Below are positions 1 to 14,310 of a DNA stretch of 64,000 nt, piece after piece. The stretch's first letter is position 1. Each line of letters starts with the position of its first letter. The stretch spans positions 3,515,501 to 3,579,500 of the forward strand of contig NC_052028.1 in assembly GCF_015832195.1 (NCBI RefSeq), in the 5' to 3' direction. The DNA is from Motacilla alba alba. Taxonomy: Eukaryota; Chordata; Aves; Passeriformes; Motacillidae. The notes beneath the pieces are model-generated. The model was not told the DNA's origin. It did no database searches and saw nothing but the letters and a program-made list of their open reading frames with translations. Position numbers and translations under genes: made by a program.

Positions 1-3000
1 AAAAGATGGAAAAGAGAAAAAAAAAGGCAATTTGCTGTCACACTGGTCAGATTTTTGTTGACATGAAATGCAACAAAGAAGTCAAATGAGCAATAAGACA
101 TTGATTGTCATGGTCTTCAGGGGAAAGTCTAACCTCAGACCTGCTTGCCTTTTTTTCCTGTATACCATCAATATATCTCCTCCTATTCTCTCCATAGGGT
201 CATTCTGAATTGTCTTAGGTTGGAAATGGGGCTGTGTATTCTATTCCTATCTGTCAGAGCTGGGGCAGTTCTCTGCTGTTCATGGGGCAGGTTTCTTTAT
301 CTCTCCCACAGCCAATCCTCCCTCCAGGAGATCTCTGCTGTCCATGGCCACTGAGTGTCCCTGCATGGCTGATCCAATTCCATCATCCCATGGGGAGATG
401 CTGCGCCCAGGGCAGGAGCCAAGCATTCCTACCTGGATACAATCTGAGCCTGGAACACCCCAGCAGCCTTTGCCCACTGCATTCCCAGAGGAGCAGCTTT
501 CTTCTGCCCTGCATTGCCAGAGGAAGAGCAGGCCCATCTCCAGCAGCCCTGGACCTCCAGAGGAAAACTCCACCCTTGTCCAGGATCCCTGCTCCAGCAG
601 AACCACAGCTGGCACTGCAGGAGGGCTGAGCCACCACGGAATGGCACTGTGCCACCACCCTGACCCACAGGGGTCAGCTCCTGTTCTGACTCTGGCAGTG
701 TTGTTTTGTACAACTGCATTGTTTATTTTATTTTTTATTTTCTTCCCTAACAAAGATCTGATATTTCTGCTCCCATATCTTTGCCTGAGAGCCCCTTAAT
801 TTCAAAATTATTACAATTTGGAGGGAGGGGGTTACATTTTCCATTCCAAGGGAGGATCCTGCCTTCCTTAACAGACACCTGTCTGTTCAAACCAGGACAT
901 GAATACAGAGTCTTAAGCTAGAATACTTTCCACAGTTGCAGGCCTTCAGACTTTTCCTTATAAGCTCTGAATGTGTCCCTAGAAGGACACCTGACAGCTC
1001 AGCTGCTCCAGCTCCACGTGCCAAGGCAGGAGCTGCTAAACTGCTTCAGACAGGGCAGCTGCTGAATTCATTCTTCAGAATCCTGGAATGAGAAAATATT
1101 CCCTGCCTTTCTAGATAACCTGTTTCAATATTTAACGTAACCTCTTTATAGCTAACATAAATACAAGAAAATAACTTGTTTCAAATCCAGGGACATGAAT
1201 AGAATAGAAACGGCTAAATATTGAGGGCTTTTACCTACTCCAATAATTCCTGCTGAAACTCCAGATTTCTGTGCATTAAATCCTCATGTTCCAGTTTATG
1301 TTCAGTACTAAAGAATGCAGAGTCATGCATTATGCAAGATTCTGTCCCTGTTTGTACTGTAGGCACCATGAATATTGGGAGCTCTCCTTCACTCCTACTT
1401 CACGGTTTATTTTTGGTCAATCACTTAATGAAATTTCACTCTCTTCTCTCCTGCAAAATTATTTTCTCTGGAGCTAACAGCTTTGTTTTATCACCACAGC
1501 AGTAAATATTCCATAACAGAAGCCCTCCAGGCAGACCTGGTTTTGTTGTGTTAGGTTTTGCTGTGTGCTGACACTGGAGAATCTCTGCAGGACATGACCT
1601 CTGAGTGCCACCGATGTACTGAATCCACCCTTTGTGCACTCTGCATGCAAACACAGAAAAAAACCCAAACCAAGGAGAACCACACCCCACCCAGCAGGCA
1701 CAAAACCTCAGATATCAGCTGATTTTTTACCTCCAAGACCAAAGATCCCCAAGCCAAAGGCCCATTGTGGCCCTTGCTGCCTTCCCAGCGTGATGGCAAC
1801 CTTGGTGTCAGAGCTCTGGGCTTAGGGAGGGGCTCCCTGCCAGAATGGGAGGGTGGATCTGTGGGAGGGTGGATCTGAGGGATGACTGTGCTAAGGCAGG
1901 AAATTTAACAGCCCTTCACTGCTGTGCTGGGCAGGGGTTTGGCATTTTTCTCCCTATCCAACAGCCACAGCACTGAACCTCTGGCTTTAAGGCAGTGCTG
2001 AGCTCTAAACTGGAGGGACTGGACCCACTCTGGCTCAGACAGAGCACATCCTTGCCCTAAATAGCCCTAAAAGGTAACACCTCTTTCCCTGCTACCTGAA
2101 TCACATAAATGAAAAAAGCAATTTGCTTTGCAAACAAGAAAGAGGCCAGGAACCTTTTTGTTTTCCTCCATTTAACAAGCTCAACTAGGTAGAAAAAAAA
2201 TTCTCACATTCCTTTAGATTTAAACCATGCTTTCTTAGATGCTCAACTGCTTCACAGCTGACTTGCTTTGTTTGCTTTGGTTGTCTACTATTTATTGCCA
2301 TGGAACCACTCAGCCAAGTGAAAATCCTCAGATCTATTTCCCTGTGCTTTAAACAGCTTTTCAAATTTTCCTTTTAATTAAGACTTTGCTCCGAATCTTA
2401 ATAATCTGATCTGAGAACACCATCCTGCAAACAGTAAAAATCATGCACTTGTTTACACAGAACTTAAAGGTGTGGCATCTTTTTATTTTAAATAACACTC
2501 TGACAGATTTGCATCTCCATTCTCCCCAGCCCACTCAGTTCCTCCTGCAGTGGGCTCAGGGACCTGCCCCAAACCCACCTGAGGGTTGGGATGTGAGGGG
2601 CTGGAGATGGGGATGAACAGCCCGTGTGATTATCAGGCTGCAGCTCTTAACAAACATGAAAGTTACACTCTTCCAAATTTTTTCTCAATTCAAAATAGAA
2701 AAAGTAAGTTTCTTTGTCTCATTCTCTTTTTCTTTTTTTTTTTTTTAATTGGAATGTAAATAGAAATACAGCTACACAGTAGCTGTACTGTAAGGTGAAC
2801 TATCTTATAAAATACAGGAGTTTCTCATTTACTTTGTGTCAGCCACTGCTCAGGTTTGCTTACAGCCAAGATATATTAATACAAAAAATACGTACTGTGG
2901 GAAATCAAATTTAAATTTATACTTAAGGATATTAGGCAATGTGCTTTGCACTATTCAGACCTTTTTTAGTCCAGTAGCAACTTTTTGAATAATTACATTT

Positions 3001-4667
3001 AGGCAACTTTTAGAAAGTTTGCAGAGTGTTTATTCATGAAAGAAAAGGAAGGTAACACATTGATTTGTACTTTAAAGTCTCTCATGAAGACTATAAGGGT
3101 ATTACAATTCTTTACAGGGCACCACTTATTTATTGTAACATTGTTTACTTTACTCAGAGCCTCCAGGTATTTGACAGGTCATGAATAAAAGAGCGTTAAT
3201 GTATCCCCTTGAACTACAAGGTGCAGTGTTGAACCACAACATCCCTGGTTGTCTGATAACCCTTTGGAAGGCACAGAATTGCCACAGGAAAAAGCTGAAA
3301 TAAAGGCTCCAGATCAAACTGCTGCTTTCACTTTGAAAAAAACAATGTACACCTTAATAAAACTTTGACAGATCCAGTCTTTATTAATAGTCTGTGTGAT
3401 TCTGGTACCCTGCAATGTGATGTCTTTCAGGCCTTTGTTATCTACTTTTAAAAATTACTGACACATCGTGCATTAAAATTGATCAAGTGCTACAGAGACA
3501 ATAGTTTATAAACTGCTTGTTAATAAACTGATAGAGCCTAAGACAGATTATATCATAAATATGTCAAGGGCCTGAGAGTTTCCAACAGGGATATTTACAA
3601 AAAAAAAATCTATTTTAAGTTCGCTGGAAGAAACATCTTTCATTGAGATTCAAAAATCTTAATTAACATCATACATATGAACATTTGTACAATCACACCT
3701 TTTGAAGGTAAAACATTTTAAAATGAAATAAAGCTGGAAAAAGCTCTACATTTCCTGCTTGGGGCCACTGTAACTGAGTGTGAATCTTTCACCTTTCTGC
3801 TCAGTACTTTCTTCCTGTGCAGCCACTTCTGTGGCTCCTCTGCAGCTGTTTGGGACCAAGGGGTTTTGTGTTGAGGACCAAGAGACCAATTCCCAAGCAG
3901 TTTTCAGCACAAGTGGAATGATTTAAAACAGATTGAAAGCTGTGAGATGAACCATGAAATATAAAGCCCTGAACTTTATGTAAAGGGTGGAACAGGATAA
4001 CTTCACACACCATGATCAGGCAGCACTTCGTGACAAATCCTGAATCTAAAAGTGTATTTACATTTTAATACCAATTTAATGAATGAGAAAACTACAGATA
4101 GTTTCATTTTTATCTAAAGGAAGCCAAACATGATAAAATGCATAACAAAACAGTTCAGTTGCACAGAATGATATTGAATAAACAAAAAAACCCAACTAAC
4201 CCTAATTAAAAATGATTAGAGAAAGAACTAATAAAAACAAATAGATGAAGATAGACTTGTCAGGGAAGACTACAAGTCAAAAACAAATTCTAAATGCTAA
4301 ATACTCTAGGAATCAGCAAAGTTAAGCTCTTTCTGTCCTACATCCATAGCACTGACATTGCAAAGGCTCCATGTGTTACATCTGAGATTGGCTTGCTGAA
4401 TTCACTTGGCTAACTAAGAAAAAAAAAGTTTTCTGCTTGCCAGTCCTGAGCAGAGTTACAGAAGAAAATAGCCTGGTTGGGTAGCTTATCATAAATAAGC
4501 AAAGCCCAGCTCGGATGTCACATGGAAGATGGTCCAATCCTGCCCCACCCAAATCCACAGCCCATCTGAAACTGCAAATATCAGTCTGAAATGGATACTG
4601 GCACCAGGAGGGGCTCTGGAGACGTGCATGTGCTGCTTTGGCTCAGCTAAGAACCCCAAATACTTAC
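1..4667 (-). other. DOCK2 intron after exon E (partial)
   Basis: No exon is recognised here. Positions 230-690 are GC-richer, with overlapping open frames on both strands that carry no conserved motif. A 16-bp unit containing gggagggtggatctg is duplicated at 1847-1877. Positions 2640-3760 and 4020-4300 are AT-rich and featureless to me. The donor of exon E lies at 4667-4666 (minus strand). Confidence 0.8.
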
Positions 4668-4746
4668 TTGGACTTCAAAATTCATGTTCTCCAAAAATTT
4701 CTGGTTCATTGTCTCTGCAAATTTGTTGATGGCTCTCAAGAAGACC
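4668..4746 (-). CDS. DOCK2: DOCK2 internal exon E (last in transcript order here)
   Basis: The minus strand shows the acceptor ggttttttag before 4746 and the strong donor CCAA|gtaagt after 4668. The 79-nt exon supplies one base to finish the split Arg codon from exon D, then 26 codons: [26 protein letters not shown]. It ends on a codon boundary. The next expected segment (LWNNYFHLAVAF in mammals) is not found in positions 1-4667, so that exon lies beyond the left edge. The short length and lack of any frame disruption fit a functional gene. Confidence 0.95.
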
Positions 4747-7089
4747 CTAAAAAACCAAAAAAAGCAGTGATGCAGATGAATGAATGTAACCTCTGGCAAT
4801 CAATACCCACTGTGTGTGATACTGGTTGCAGCACATTTGGCACTGAGCACACTGGGAGCATCACACATGAGCACAGCAGGTGTCAATCTGGACAGTGGCA
4901 CGGGATTTATAATGTTACCCATTAAAAAATTACACAACTGTCAAAAAAGTTTCTCCACCTCTGTTGTAAAACTCAGACAATAGAATTTTGTTTCCCCTGC
5001 TGCACACTCTGCTGCATTCCTGAGAAAACAGAGCAATTCTTTCAAATCCAGTGTCACCCTCCACCAAACCCAGGTGGTTCACAAGGGTGGCATCACCTCC
5101 TCTCGGGGTCTGACAGCTGAAACAGCTCCTGTGCTCACATCATCACTTAGGAACTGCACTTCAAAGATATCAAGTGCAGCTTTTCAGTTTTCTTACAGGT
5201 GGGGAGGGCAGGACAACACCTCTGCCCACCTTCCTCCCCAGGTGGGTTATAAAAACATTCCAAACAGTGAAAATACACATTCAAAATACTATACAGTTAC
5301 TCCTTCCAAGAGTAAGAGCATGAGCATTACCCCTCCAGCCTGAAAAGCAGCACCTATTTAAGCTCTTGATTAATGTAGCATGATTAAGTCATGTTTCTAA
5401 AGCTAATTTCTTTGTCTGACTTCCCAGCACGGGACATTCGTAAAACAAAAATCAATTGTATCTTTAAATATTTATAAAGTTTATTTTAATAATTCAGTTG
5501 TTTTCAAAATTGGAAATTGACTGAAAGTGATCATTTGCCTCTGCTTCATAGGTAATTTTTTAAAAGCTATTAAGTGGAAATATTTCTATGGAAAACACTG
5601 TAAGGGCAAACAGAATGGTGAACACAAAGGAAAACCAATCCTAATTGTTCAGATATAATGATTGGCTGTCAACTAGATACTCCCAATCAGGAGAAAAATC
5701 TAATAGTTACAACAGCCAGGTCCAGAAATCCCCACCATCTCAGTGATTAGCAACATCAGAGAAAGCAATAATTCAATAATTTGGATTATCAGCAAAAGAT
5801 TAAGAAGCCACAGGATATCCATATGTTGCTGTCCAAGGAATGCTGTGTCCTTGTGCTGGGTTCTCTGTGGTGTTTTGGTGTCCCATCTCAAAAGGATAAA
5901 CAAATAGAAAAAGAAAGAAGAGAGAAGAAAACACCCAAATAATTGTGACACAGAAATGACCCTCAGGGACAGTGTGACACAGGAGGGAGGTGACAGGACC
6001 TATAAAACCCAAAGTAACATGGAGGTGAGAGACTGAGTGCTCACAGCTTCTCAGGGAAACACCAGAGAGCCCTGAACACAACCAGGGTGTGCATCCAAAA
6101 CCAAGCAAACCCAGGTTCTGTGTTAATTTTGCTCAATTCTGCAGCTCAGTGGTACAGGGTACAGTACCAGTCCAGGCAAATGCCTGGATTTTACACTGGC
6201 TCAGAAATGATCAGACACATCAAAGACTAAACTGAAGGGAACACCATTAAATGCCATTGGTCACTGGAGGCTGGTAGAACACAGCAGACAAGCTCGGCTG
6301 TTTCACTGCTCCCCTGGCAGCCCTCTATGAGCCACTGGAGAAACAGAACAGTCAGGGAACGGAGTTTTAGTCTCATCACAAAAAAAAGAGATAAATCAGA
6401 AGGGCTAAGTTCAGTTTCTTAATGAGGGAGGTAAAGCAAAAGTTCAGCTTTTGGCAAGCTTACAGCAGGGAATCCCACGCAGCCACTGAGCAACCACCCC
6501 CAGGAGCTCCCTGCTCCATTAGAGCAGTGACTGGCTGGAGTGAGATCCTGTGTTGGGGGTGAGGTTCTCCAGGAGGAAAGTGTTCTTTGTGAAAACCTAC
6601 AGAAGAATTTCTTTCCATTTGTGTAACATTCCCCCGTATTGCTGATGGGATCATGGAAATTCAGTAATTGTGCACGTTGTCACATCTTGCCAAGTCCTTT
6701 TTCTTAAGGTGACCAGAGGGACTGCAGGAGCTGTGGCAGGGGGAGGTAGCAGATTTCTGGTGGTGCTGTGTCACTCCCACATCACCCCACACACTCAGCT
6801 GAGCTTCCTCCCCGTGGTCCAGGGCATCCTCTGATCCCATCTTCCAGACTGGCTCAGCTAATCTTGCCAGCTGAATTAAGGGGCTGGTTTGTGACAAGCC
6901 AAATGGCATCAAATCTCCTCCAATTCCAGAAATCTCCTTTTGCTCAGTGCTGCTCTTGCAGGCTGTCACTGCTCGGCTGAACACCTTGTGCTTGCTCACG
7001 GGGCTGCTCTGTGCCCCCAGTGCCACTTCCCAGGCTCTGCCACCTTTATGTGACCAGCTCCTGAATGGGATTCCTGCTGAGAGCTGTCC

Positions 7090-7504
7090 TATTGTATTTG
7101 GGTTCTCCCAGACGGAGGAAGGAATGAATCTGACTCCATGTTCTCAGAAAGCTAATTTAATATTTTATGATACTACATTATATTAAAGAAAACTAGACTA
7201 AACTATACTAAAGAATACAGAAAGGATACAGACAGAAGGCTAAAAGATAATAATGAAAACTCGTGACTCTTTCCAGAGTTCCAACGCAGCTTGGTCCTGA
7301 TTCGTCAATAAGTCAAAATAATTCACAGCAGAAACCAATAAAACAACCACCTGTGGGTAAACAATCCCCAAACGCATTCCAAAGCAGCAAAACACAGGAG
7401 AAGCAAAACAGATAAGAATTGTTTTCCTTTTTCTCTGAGGCTTCTCAGCTTCCCAGGAGAAAAATCCTGGGCGAAGGGATTTTTCAGAAATTATGAATGC
7501 CACA
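7090..7504 (-). mobile_element. Solo LTR of an endogenous retrovirus (copy 1)
   Basis: On the minus strand the element runs from TGTGGCATTCAT to about AAATACAATA. It is flanked by identical 6-bp sequences (GGACAG; plus-strand ctgtcc at 7505-7510 and 7084-7089), a target-site duplication of the size typical of class II/ERVK-like elements. It aligns along its length with the LTR at 33966-34365, sharing segments such as TTCGCCCAGGATTT, GGGGATTGTTTACCCACAGG and GAGAACATGGAGTCAGA. No internal retroviral genes are present. The open frame it carries is not a gene. It sits in the same sense as DOCK2. Confidence 0.85.
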
Positions 7505-9552
7505 CTGTCCACAAGCAAATAAACACATTCTTCCCTAAAGCTCCCCTCACATGGGGACATTCATCTCCTCCAAGCTGCCTCATACTTGACACAAACAGTT
7601 TAAGATGCTGCAAAAAGGGGGATTCTAGAAGAGTGATTTATTTTAGGCAGCACAAAACCCCACACAGCTTGGCAGAATCAAGGCAGGTTATTATGTTTCA
7701 TCATCATCAATATTCTTCTTCTGAACAGGAATTTTAGGTCAAGGCCTTGCCAGTGTTCAGTTTTCTGTAGCTCTGTATTGCTCCAGACCCTTGGATTTAC
7801 AAAGTTTATTTCTTGCCAACTCACATAAGCAAGTTCTTGAGCTCCAGCTGCTCAGGGAGAGCATTTCCCTTCACTCAGAGCTTTTGGCTGGAGCAGCAGG
7901 GGGTGTCTTCCATTTCTGAGGCTTTTAGAATTCCCAAATTCTCTGCATTTCCACACTGCTCCAACACCATGGCAAACCACATCACCTAAATATCCAGTTT
8001 AGGCAGAATCTGTATAATCTGGTGCTAATAACTCCTCTTCCAATAATAATAAAAAAAAAATCCCACATTTTTCAGTACTTTACTCTTCAAACAGAAATAT
8101 CAGGTGAGTAGAAATACTCATACCTTAAACACACATGAAATTTATTAGTGGTAACCTATTTCCTAGTATGGACATATTACTGGGTATAATGAAAATTTTT
8201 GTGAAGAGCTTTATTCTATTTTACTTTTAGCCATATAGAAAAACCTCAAGGACACCTAAGAAATACTGAGGTATTAATGTCAAGTAGACATCACAGAAAA
8301 TATTAACAGTATTTACAAGTTTTTATACAATAAAATTATATGTAAGCTGTCTTCTGTAAATATCCCTTTCACTTTCACAAATATTTTTATCTGACAGACT
8401 GAAAGCACACATTTTCAGGGAGCATGCAATATTTCCAGGCTGTCAAGTTGCAAATATTTTCATTCATTTGTGTTTTGCCTAAAGGGTGTATCTATTCCTG
8501 TCATTGGGAGTCACTTAGGTTTGAATGCTATTCCTGCCTCCTGCCAATGCCTCAATGATTTCACTGTCCTGCCCCAGCCCCCACTTTCACCACAAAGGGG
8601 CATTAATTAAGTAGCCACAAGTATGAAAATAAACAGGCACTTGTAAAATAGCGTGAGATTTTGTTGAAAAAAAGGAGAAAATATAATTTCAAACACTAAG
8701 TTTTAAAGACATAAATTAAACTGTCACATTTTCAATTAATTTTAATGAAACAATAAATTTTCTACAGTCACAACAGAATTAATTTCTCATCAGTTTAAAT
8801 AACTGTGATCTAAAACTGCTGAAATTCCTTTACCCACAATAACCTCAATGATATTTCCTGAGTTTATGAGGATTGATGCTTCTAATGTACAGCTCATATA
8901 AAACTCTTGGGCCTAAAGATTTATGGAAGATCTTCAAAGTCCAAAGTCTCTGGGCTAAATCTGGGAATAAAAATGCAGGGTTTTGGCTTAGGACAGCAAC
9001 AAAATTGTCATGGTTCAACTGCTCCTGTTTCCTCTCTCTCTCTGAATTTCCTGCTGTTTCTGCTTTACTTTATTATATTGTCAGAGACATTTGTTAAAAA
9101 TTTTGGCCAGAAAGGGAGCCCAAAGAATAGAAACCTGTGCAGCTGTACTCAGTTTCACACACTTAGGTGTCTGTTCAGAACAGGGGAGAACAGTACCTTA
9201 AGTAACACAGAGAAATAATTTGAGGCAGAAAAACCTGAAAATTCATGTCACCCTAAGATCAAAATTTGATTTCAAGCTGATTCTCCCTGAAAATAAAACA
9301 GAGGGGTTGAGATGAAGCAAGGAAACAATTCTGTATTAATAAAAAACATATTAATCAAAACAAGATTTCAAGGCTATTTCTCAGTAGATGATGATTTTGT
9401 CTAACAGTAAAATAGGTCTGCATGTTGTCCTTGCTTTTGAAGTGCAAATAGGTAATAAACCTAAAATTCAGATCTGCAACTCCAAGTTATTTTTAGCAAA
9501 CTAGTTAGAATTGTTACATCAGCTTTTTGCAACATAAAACAGAGAATTTAAT

Positions 9553-9574
9553 CAAACAAACAAACAAACAAACA
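9553..9574. repeat. (CAAA)n microsatellite
   Basis: About five and a half CAAA units in a row. Confidence 0.95.
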
Positions 9575-12500
9575 GACGAGATCCCCTCCCAAAACCCCAA
9601 ACAAACCAAACCTTAAATTCACATTGACTGTTCTTAGGTGGCTTTGCAAAATCTGTGCACCTTGTTCCAAACAAAGAACATTTCTGGGTCCACAACATGA
9701 TTTTGGGAAAGGTGCATAAATCACATCCAGCACTAGAAACATTTCCAATATAATGAACAGCCCTTTCCTCAGACTCTTCAGGTGAATTCTTTTAAAGCAA
9801 TGAGATGCTCTTCAATGTCTTGTCAGGTTCACATGACTCTAAAATCTGGGAGTTCACTGCTTCAGCTCTGAGCTGAGTAACCCAGATCCTGAGGTGAAGG
9901 CTGAATGAATTCACTCAGGAATTTATGAACCTCAGCTCCAGCTCCTGCCTGCTGTGGCTGCTCACGCCGTGACTGCACTGAGGGAATGACAGGTGCAAAA
10001 AATGAATCAAGTTCAAACTTCTACTGGATAATCAGACACACAAAAATAAATTTTAAAAGAGCCTATTTCCTGTGTTGTGAAAACTTATTCAAAGAAACCA
10101 TTAAAATGATGGCATATATGGGGTTTTTTAAGTCACATCTGGAAGCCAGTGAAGACATGAATAGACTTTAAAATTCAGAACTTCTTTCCACAAACCCAAA
10201 GTGCTTTTCCTTCAGACAGTTGGGTCCAAAATTCAAGCCAGAAGGAGTTACACTAAGTTCAATGGTTTTCTTTTAATCCCGAAAACTGGTCACTCAGGAT
10301 TTTCATCAGTGAATCTTCTACTTGAAGAGACAAGTATGAGGGAAGTTCTTGCAAACCCTGGAGGATGTACTGACTATTATTTTTAAAGATCTTTCCTGAT
10401 TTTGGGTAGAAAAAGTTTGGCCATTATGCCAATTCTGTGAGATGTGGAGCAGGGAATAGCAGAGGCAAAATAATACTCGTCCATAATTTATAGCAACTTC
10501 TTAGTATCATCCTCAGAAAATGTTGTGCAGAAGACACCTGATGGGTACTGTAACATAAGGGAAAAGCAGCTGAAGTCAAATGACTCTCCTGTGGGCTTCT
10601 GTCACCTTTTCCCTTCCTTGTTGTGTGCAGAACATGCAGAAGAAAGCATGTTACAGAATGAGAAGATTCTAAGTGTGGGTCAGACCCAAACCCCAATGCT
10701 GGTCATTGTCAAGGACTGGAACAGTGAATGGCAGCTATAAACTAATGCTGGAAGGTACAAAATACACAGAAGGAAGACCAGGCAAGCAATCAGTGTGACA
10801 GGAGAGATTAAAACACACAGGCACTACAGGTGAAACAACAAAAATCCCCACAAAGCAACAGCAGAAATGGTCTCCTAATACCATGGCAATGGGTGATTTA
10901 GAAATGAAGGGTAATGCAGGATGGAAAGAATATTTAAAAACCTTGTGGCTACATGAAATCTAATTATGAGAAGCACAATAATGGCAACACTGGGGAAGAA
11001 ATCCACTTCCATGGTAACTGGAAAAATATGGCCAGTGGCTCAGAGAAAGGAGAATAATTTCATCATATTTCTCCCTTGTGTCAACTCAGCTCCGCTATAG
11101 ACCGAAGAAGAATTTCTTGAACCATTCATATTGAATTCTAATGATAGAGCAACTGCCATATTCCTAAATTCTCTCCCAATTTACACCCAGAGTGTAACTA
11201 AACAACATGGTCAGAAAGCAACAGCTTCAAAATGGCTGTGCCCCAGCTGCTCCTGTCTCAATTATAATATTGGGGCTTGTCTCAATTATACATTGTGATT
11301 TTCCTTATTAGCATTAGCTGAAAATGTGCATTAAACAGCTATGCCAAGCATCCAGAATACTGCATGCTGTAATGTGTCAGAGTTACTCTGACAGCAGCAC
11401 AATGAACTCCCAGAGGAAGTCAGCAATGTGCAGTGGTTTTTTTTTGCCAGAAAAGCCAAGTTTCCATGTGAGGGCCTTCAACAGGCTCTTTGTATGTGGC
11501 TTTTCCTTCAGCATCTACCCCAAACTTGCTTTAAACACTGTGTAGCTCTCATTTAGGAGCCAAAATAGATTTTCAAGTCTGCAGATTAGGTGCACATTTT
11601 ATGTCAAACTCCTGGGAATGGGATGTTTTGAATGCTTTAAGGAACTTCATGGCTTGAAAATGAAGTGTACAAGGAGCTGCCAGAATGGGCTTTAAGTAAA
11701 TCAGCTTGAGAGCTCTCAGTACTTCATTACTTCCACTAATTTTGCTTGTATTGTGACTTCTTTCTCACTTCTGTCTCCTTTGCTTTTCTGTGCATTCCAG
11801 ACAATTTTTTGCATAGTAGAAATATTCTGAATTAATGAAAAAAAATTAACAATCACATGTTGTCTTTAGTGCTAATCAAGAATGGGAATCAGACACAAAG
11901 CTGAAACCCTGTTCTTAAAGATGAATGTAATGTCTTAACATGGTTGTGTCAGGATGTCACACAGTAATTAACTCCCACAGCCTTCACTTTTGAGAGAAGT
12001 TTGAATTGATATTGCAAAATTGCTTCTCCCTCCTTCCACTGATTTTCGTTGCATTGAACCAGCAGACTATGAATTTTAAAAGAGATGATTATGCAGCAAA
12101 TACATAATACACCAGCAGGGTTATTTTGTGATGCTTCTGGTAAAAAAATATGAAAATTAACTCTTCAAAAATAATGTTAAATACAAGGAAATTGCATGTA
12201 TTTTATTTCCTGAAAATCCCGAATTAGATGAATTCCAGTCAAAGTCACTCAGAATGGGGAACACAGAAGGATTGCTCAATTGCACTTACAACTAATGAAA
12301 ATTGTGAGTATTGAATTTTTAGTCTTTTCTGTAGTGACAAAGAACAGTTTGTGAGGGTAATCTCTTCAATGTCTTTTACTCATTTGCACACATATTCTAC
12401 AGAGGGCAAAATACTGCTTGTTGTCTTAATCCCCAGATGTTTTATTAAAATTAAAATACTTGAAAACATTTTATAGCAGGCCACATAGCAAAGAACCTTA

Positions 12501-12582
12501 GGGGTTTCTATCTGCAAGTCAAAGTTGTATCTAGGAAAGTAACAGTTTATCTCACTGACTTCCTGAGAACATCAAATTACCA

Positions 12583-12693
12583 AGATATATATGGATAAAT
12601 AGATATATTAACAATATAATATATTATATATTATCATTATTATATACTATTATTATCTAACATATAATGATTGTATATTATTATATGATATTG
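12583..12693. repeat. AT-rich low-complexity tract
   Basis: An almost pure A/T stretch with many TATA, ATTAT and ATAATATATTATAT palindromic motifs. A GT-rich, T-rich stretch follows to about 12760. Confidence 0.9.
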
Positions 12694-14167
12694 AGGTTTG
12701 GTTGGGTTTTTTGTTGTTCTTTTCATTTGTTTGTGGTTTCTTGTTTGTTTGTTGCTGTGTTGAGTTGCTCTCTCCACTGAGGGCTTTTCTTTTAGTTCAG
12801 AGAGCTCTCAGTGTGGGAGTGTGAGCATCCCAGCAGCTGGTATCAGGAAAGATGAGACACTCTGCAGTGGGAGTGGGAATGGGACATCTCCCTGCACGTT
12901 TTCTCTCTGCATTCAGATAAAGGATGAAATAAATGACTGCAGTTAAACCCACCAGGCATCCACTCTGCTCCATGACCGCCGTGGGCAGCTGCCTCCCTTG
13001 CTGAGCAGATGATCTGCTGCAGCCAGCACGTAATGAAGTGTTTGGATTCCTGGTAAGCAGATAATTCCAGGACACTGAGAACAACCAGCAACATGCAGAG
13101 CTGGTGCAGAATAAGCATCTCTGTGCTAGGAGGATGCAGGTGATGGCAAGGCAGGGTGACATTGGCCCAGGCAGGTGGAAGTGACTCTGTGCCAGGCTGG
13201 GAGCTGCCAGCAGCACACGGAGGGATCAGCCACAGCTGGCAGTGAAATTCTCCACAGAAGCAAAGCACAGCCCACAGGGAAAGCCAAACTACTGCCTCTG
13301 CTCTCACCTGCCTCACTCCCTGCCCCAGGACTGCTTAATGTCATTTCCCTGATTGCAGACATTGGCTTTTGTAGAGACTGAGAAAGACAATGAGGAAACA
13401 GAAGAAGCTGGATTTAATGGACAGGAGATACAAAATACTGAGGCATTACGTACCAAATAACCAGCATGGGAAGAAACAACAACAAAAAAATTTCCCTCTG
13501 AAAGGAACTTTATATTAACAGGTAAACTGCATTTCAACAAGGGCATTTTTAGTCTCATAACAAAGCCAAACTGTCCAAGGACACATCCTGTCACTGTACA
13601 CAATTAAATCAATGACTAAACAGTAACATTTGTTTGCACATGTTATAATGCCCTTTGCACATGCTGTTTACCCTTTTCTGCAACTGTGCATAAAAGAATA
13701 TTTTTGTTAGACGTTTATACTTGTTGCTTAAAATATTTTTTATACATTACAATTGCAAAGTTCTGCAATATGCCATAAGCCTGTGTGTAAATGTATTCTG
13801 CTCCCCTGAAAATTCAAGCCCTTATAAAAACAACAGCATTTCTATAAGAAAATGTTTAAATCAGTCAAAAGTTGCAGAGGAAAACAAGATCAAAGAAAAG
13901 AGTTACTTGTATGCAGCAGATCAGCCTTCTTAATTCTGCCTTATTTGCACAAAATAAACCATAACACTGCCATCCAACCTTAGTTACATAAATGAATCAG
14001 CTTCCAGGGTAAAACTAACCTAAACTATTCATCTGGGGGTTGGTATGGGTTGTTTCTTTGTTTGTTTTTTGAATAGATAAGTTTTATGCCTACCAACAGA
14101 TAAATGGAAGACTGAGAAGCAGCTCAAATATTTTAATCAATTTGAGGTTTTTCTCCCTTTCAGCTTG

Positions 14168-14310
14168 AGTTCATTGAATCCCAGATTGGTTTGGGTTGGA
14201 GGGGCCTTAATGCTCAGTTCATTCCACCCCCTGCCATGGCAGGGACACCTTCCCTTGGGGCAGGCTGCTCCAAGCCCTGTCCAGCCTAGCCTTGAACACT
14301 TATTCCGAGG
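14168..14310 (-). mobile_element. CR1 LINE 3' fragment
   Basis: The plus strand reads tttgggttggaggggcctta, then ccaccccctgccatggcaggg, and later ccagcctagccttgaacac. This is the reverse complement of the CR1 3' region, so the element is in minus orientation. It is truncated and diverged, with no reverse-transcriptase frame. Confidence 0.88.

Noticed and set aside
234..799. Overlapping open frames on both strands in a GC-richer patch
   Set aside because: Open frames on both strands over the same bases reflect composition; no protein family is recognisable.
1..4667. Search for the next DOCK2 exon (expected LWNNYF segment)
   Set aside because: No matching minus-strand sequence was seen. The exon is presumed to lie beyond the left edge.
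5700..6108. Overlapping minus-strand open frames with hydrophobic stretches
   Set aside because: No conserved domain, no splice context and no family match. They may be unrecognised repeat sequence.
12797..13381. Overlapping open frames of up to 157 codons on both strands
   Set aside because: No conserved motif, and the frames contradict each other on the two strands. They lie inside a DOCK2 intron without splice support.
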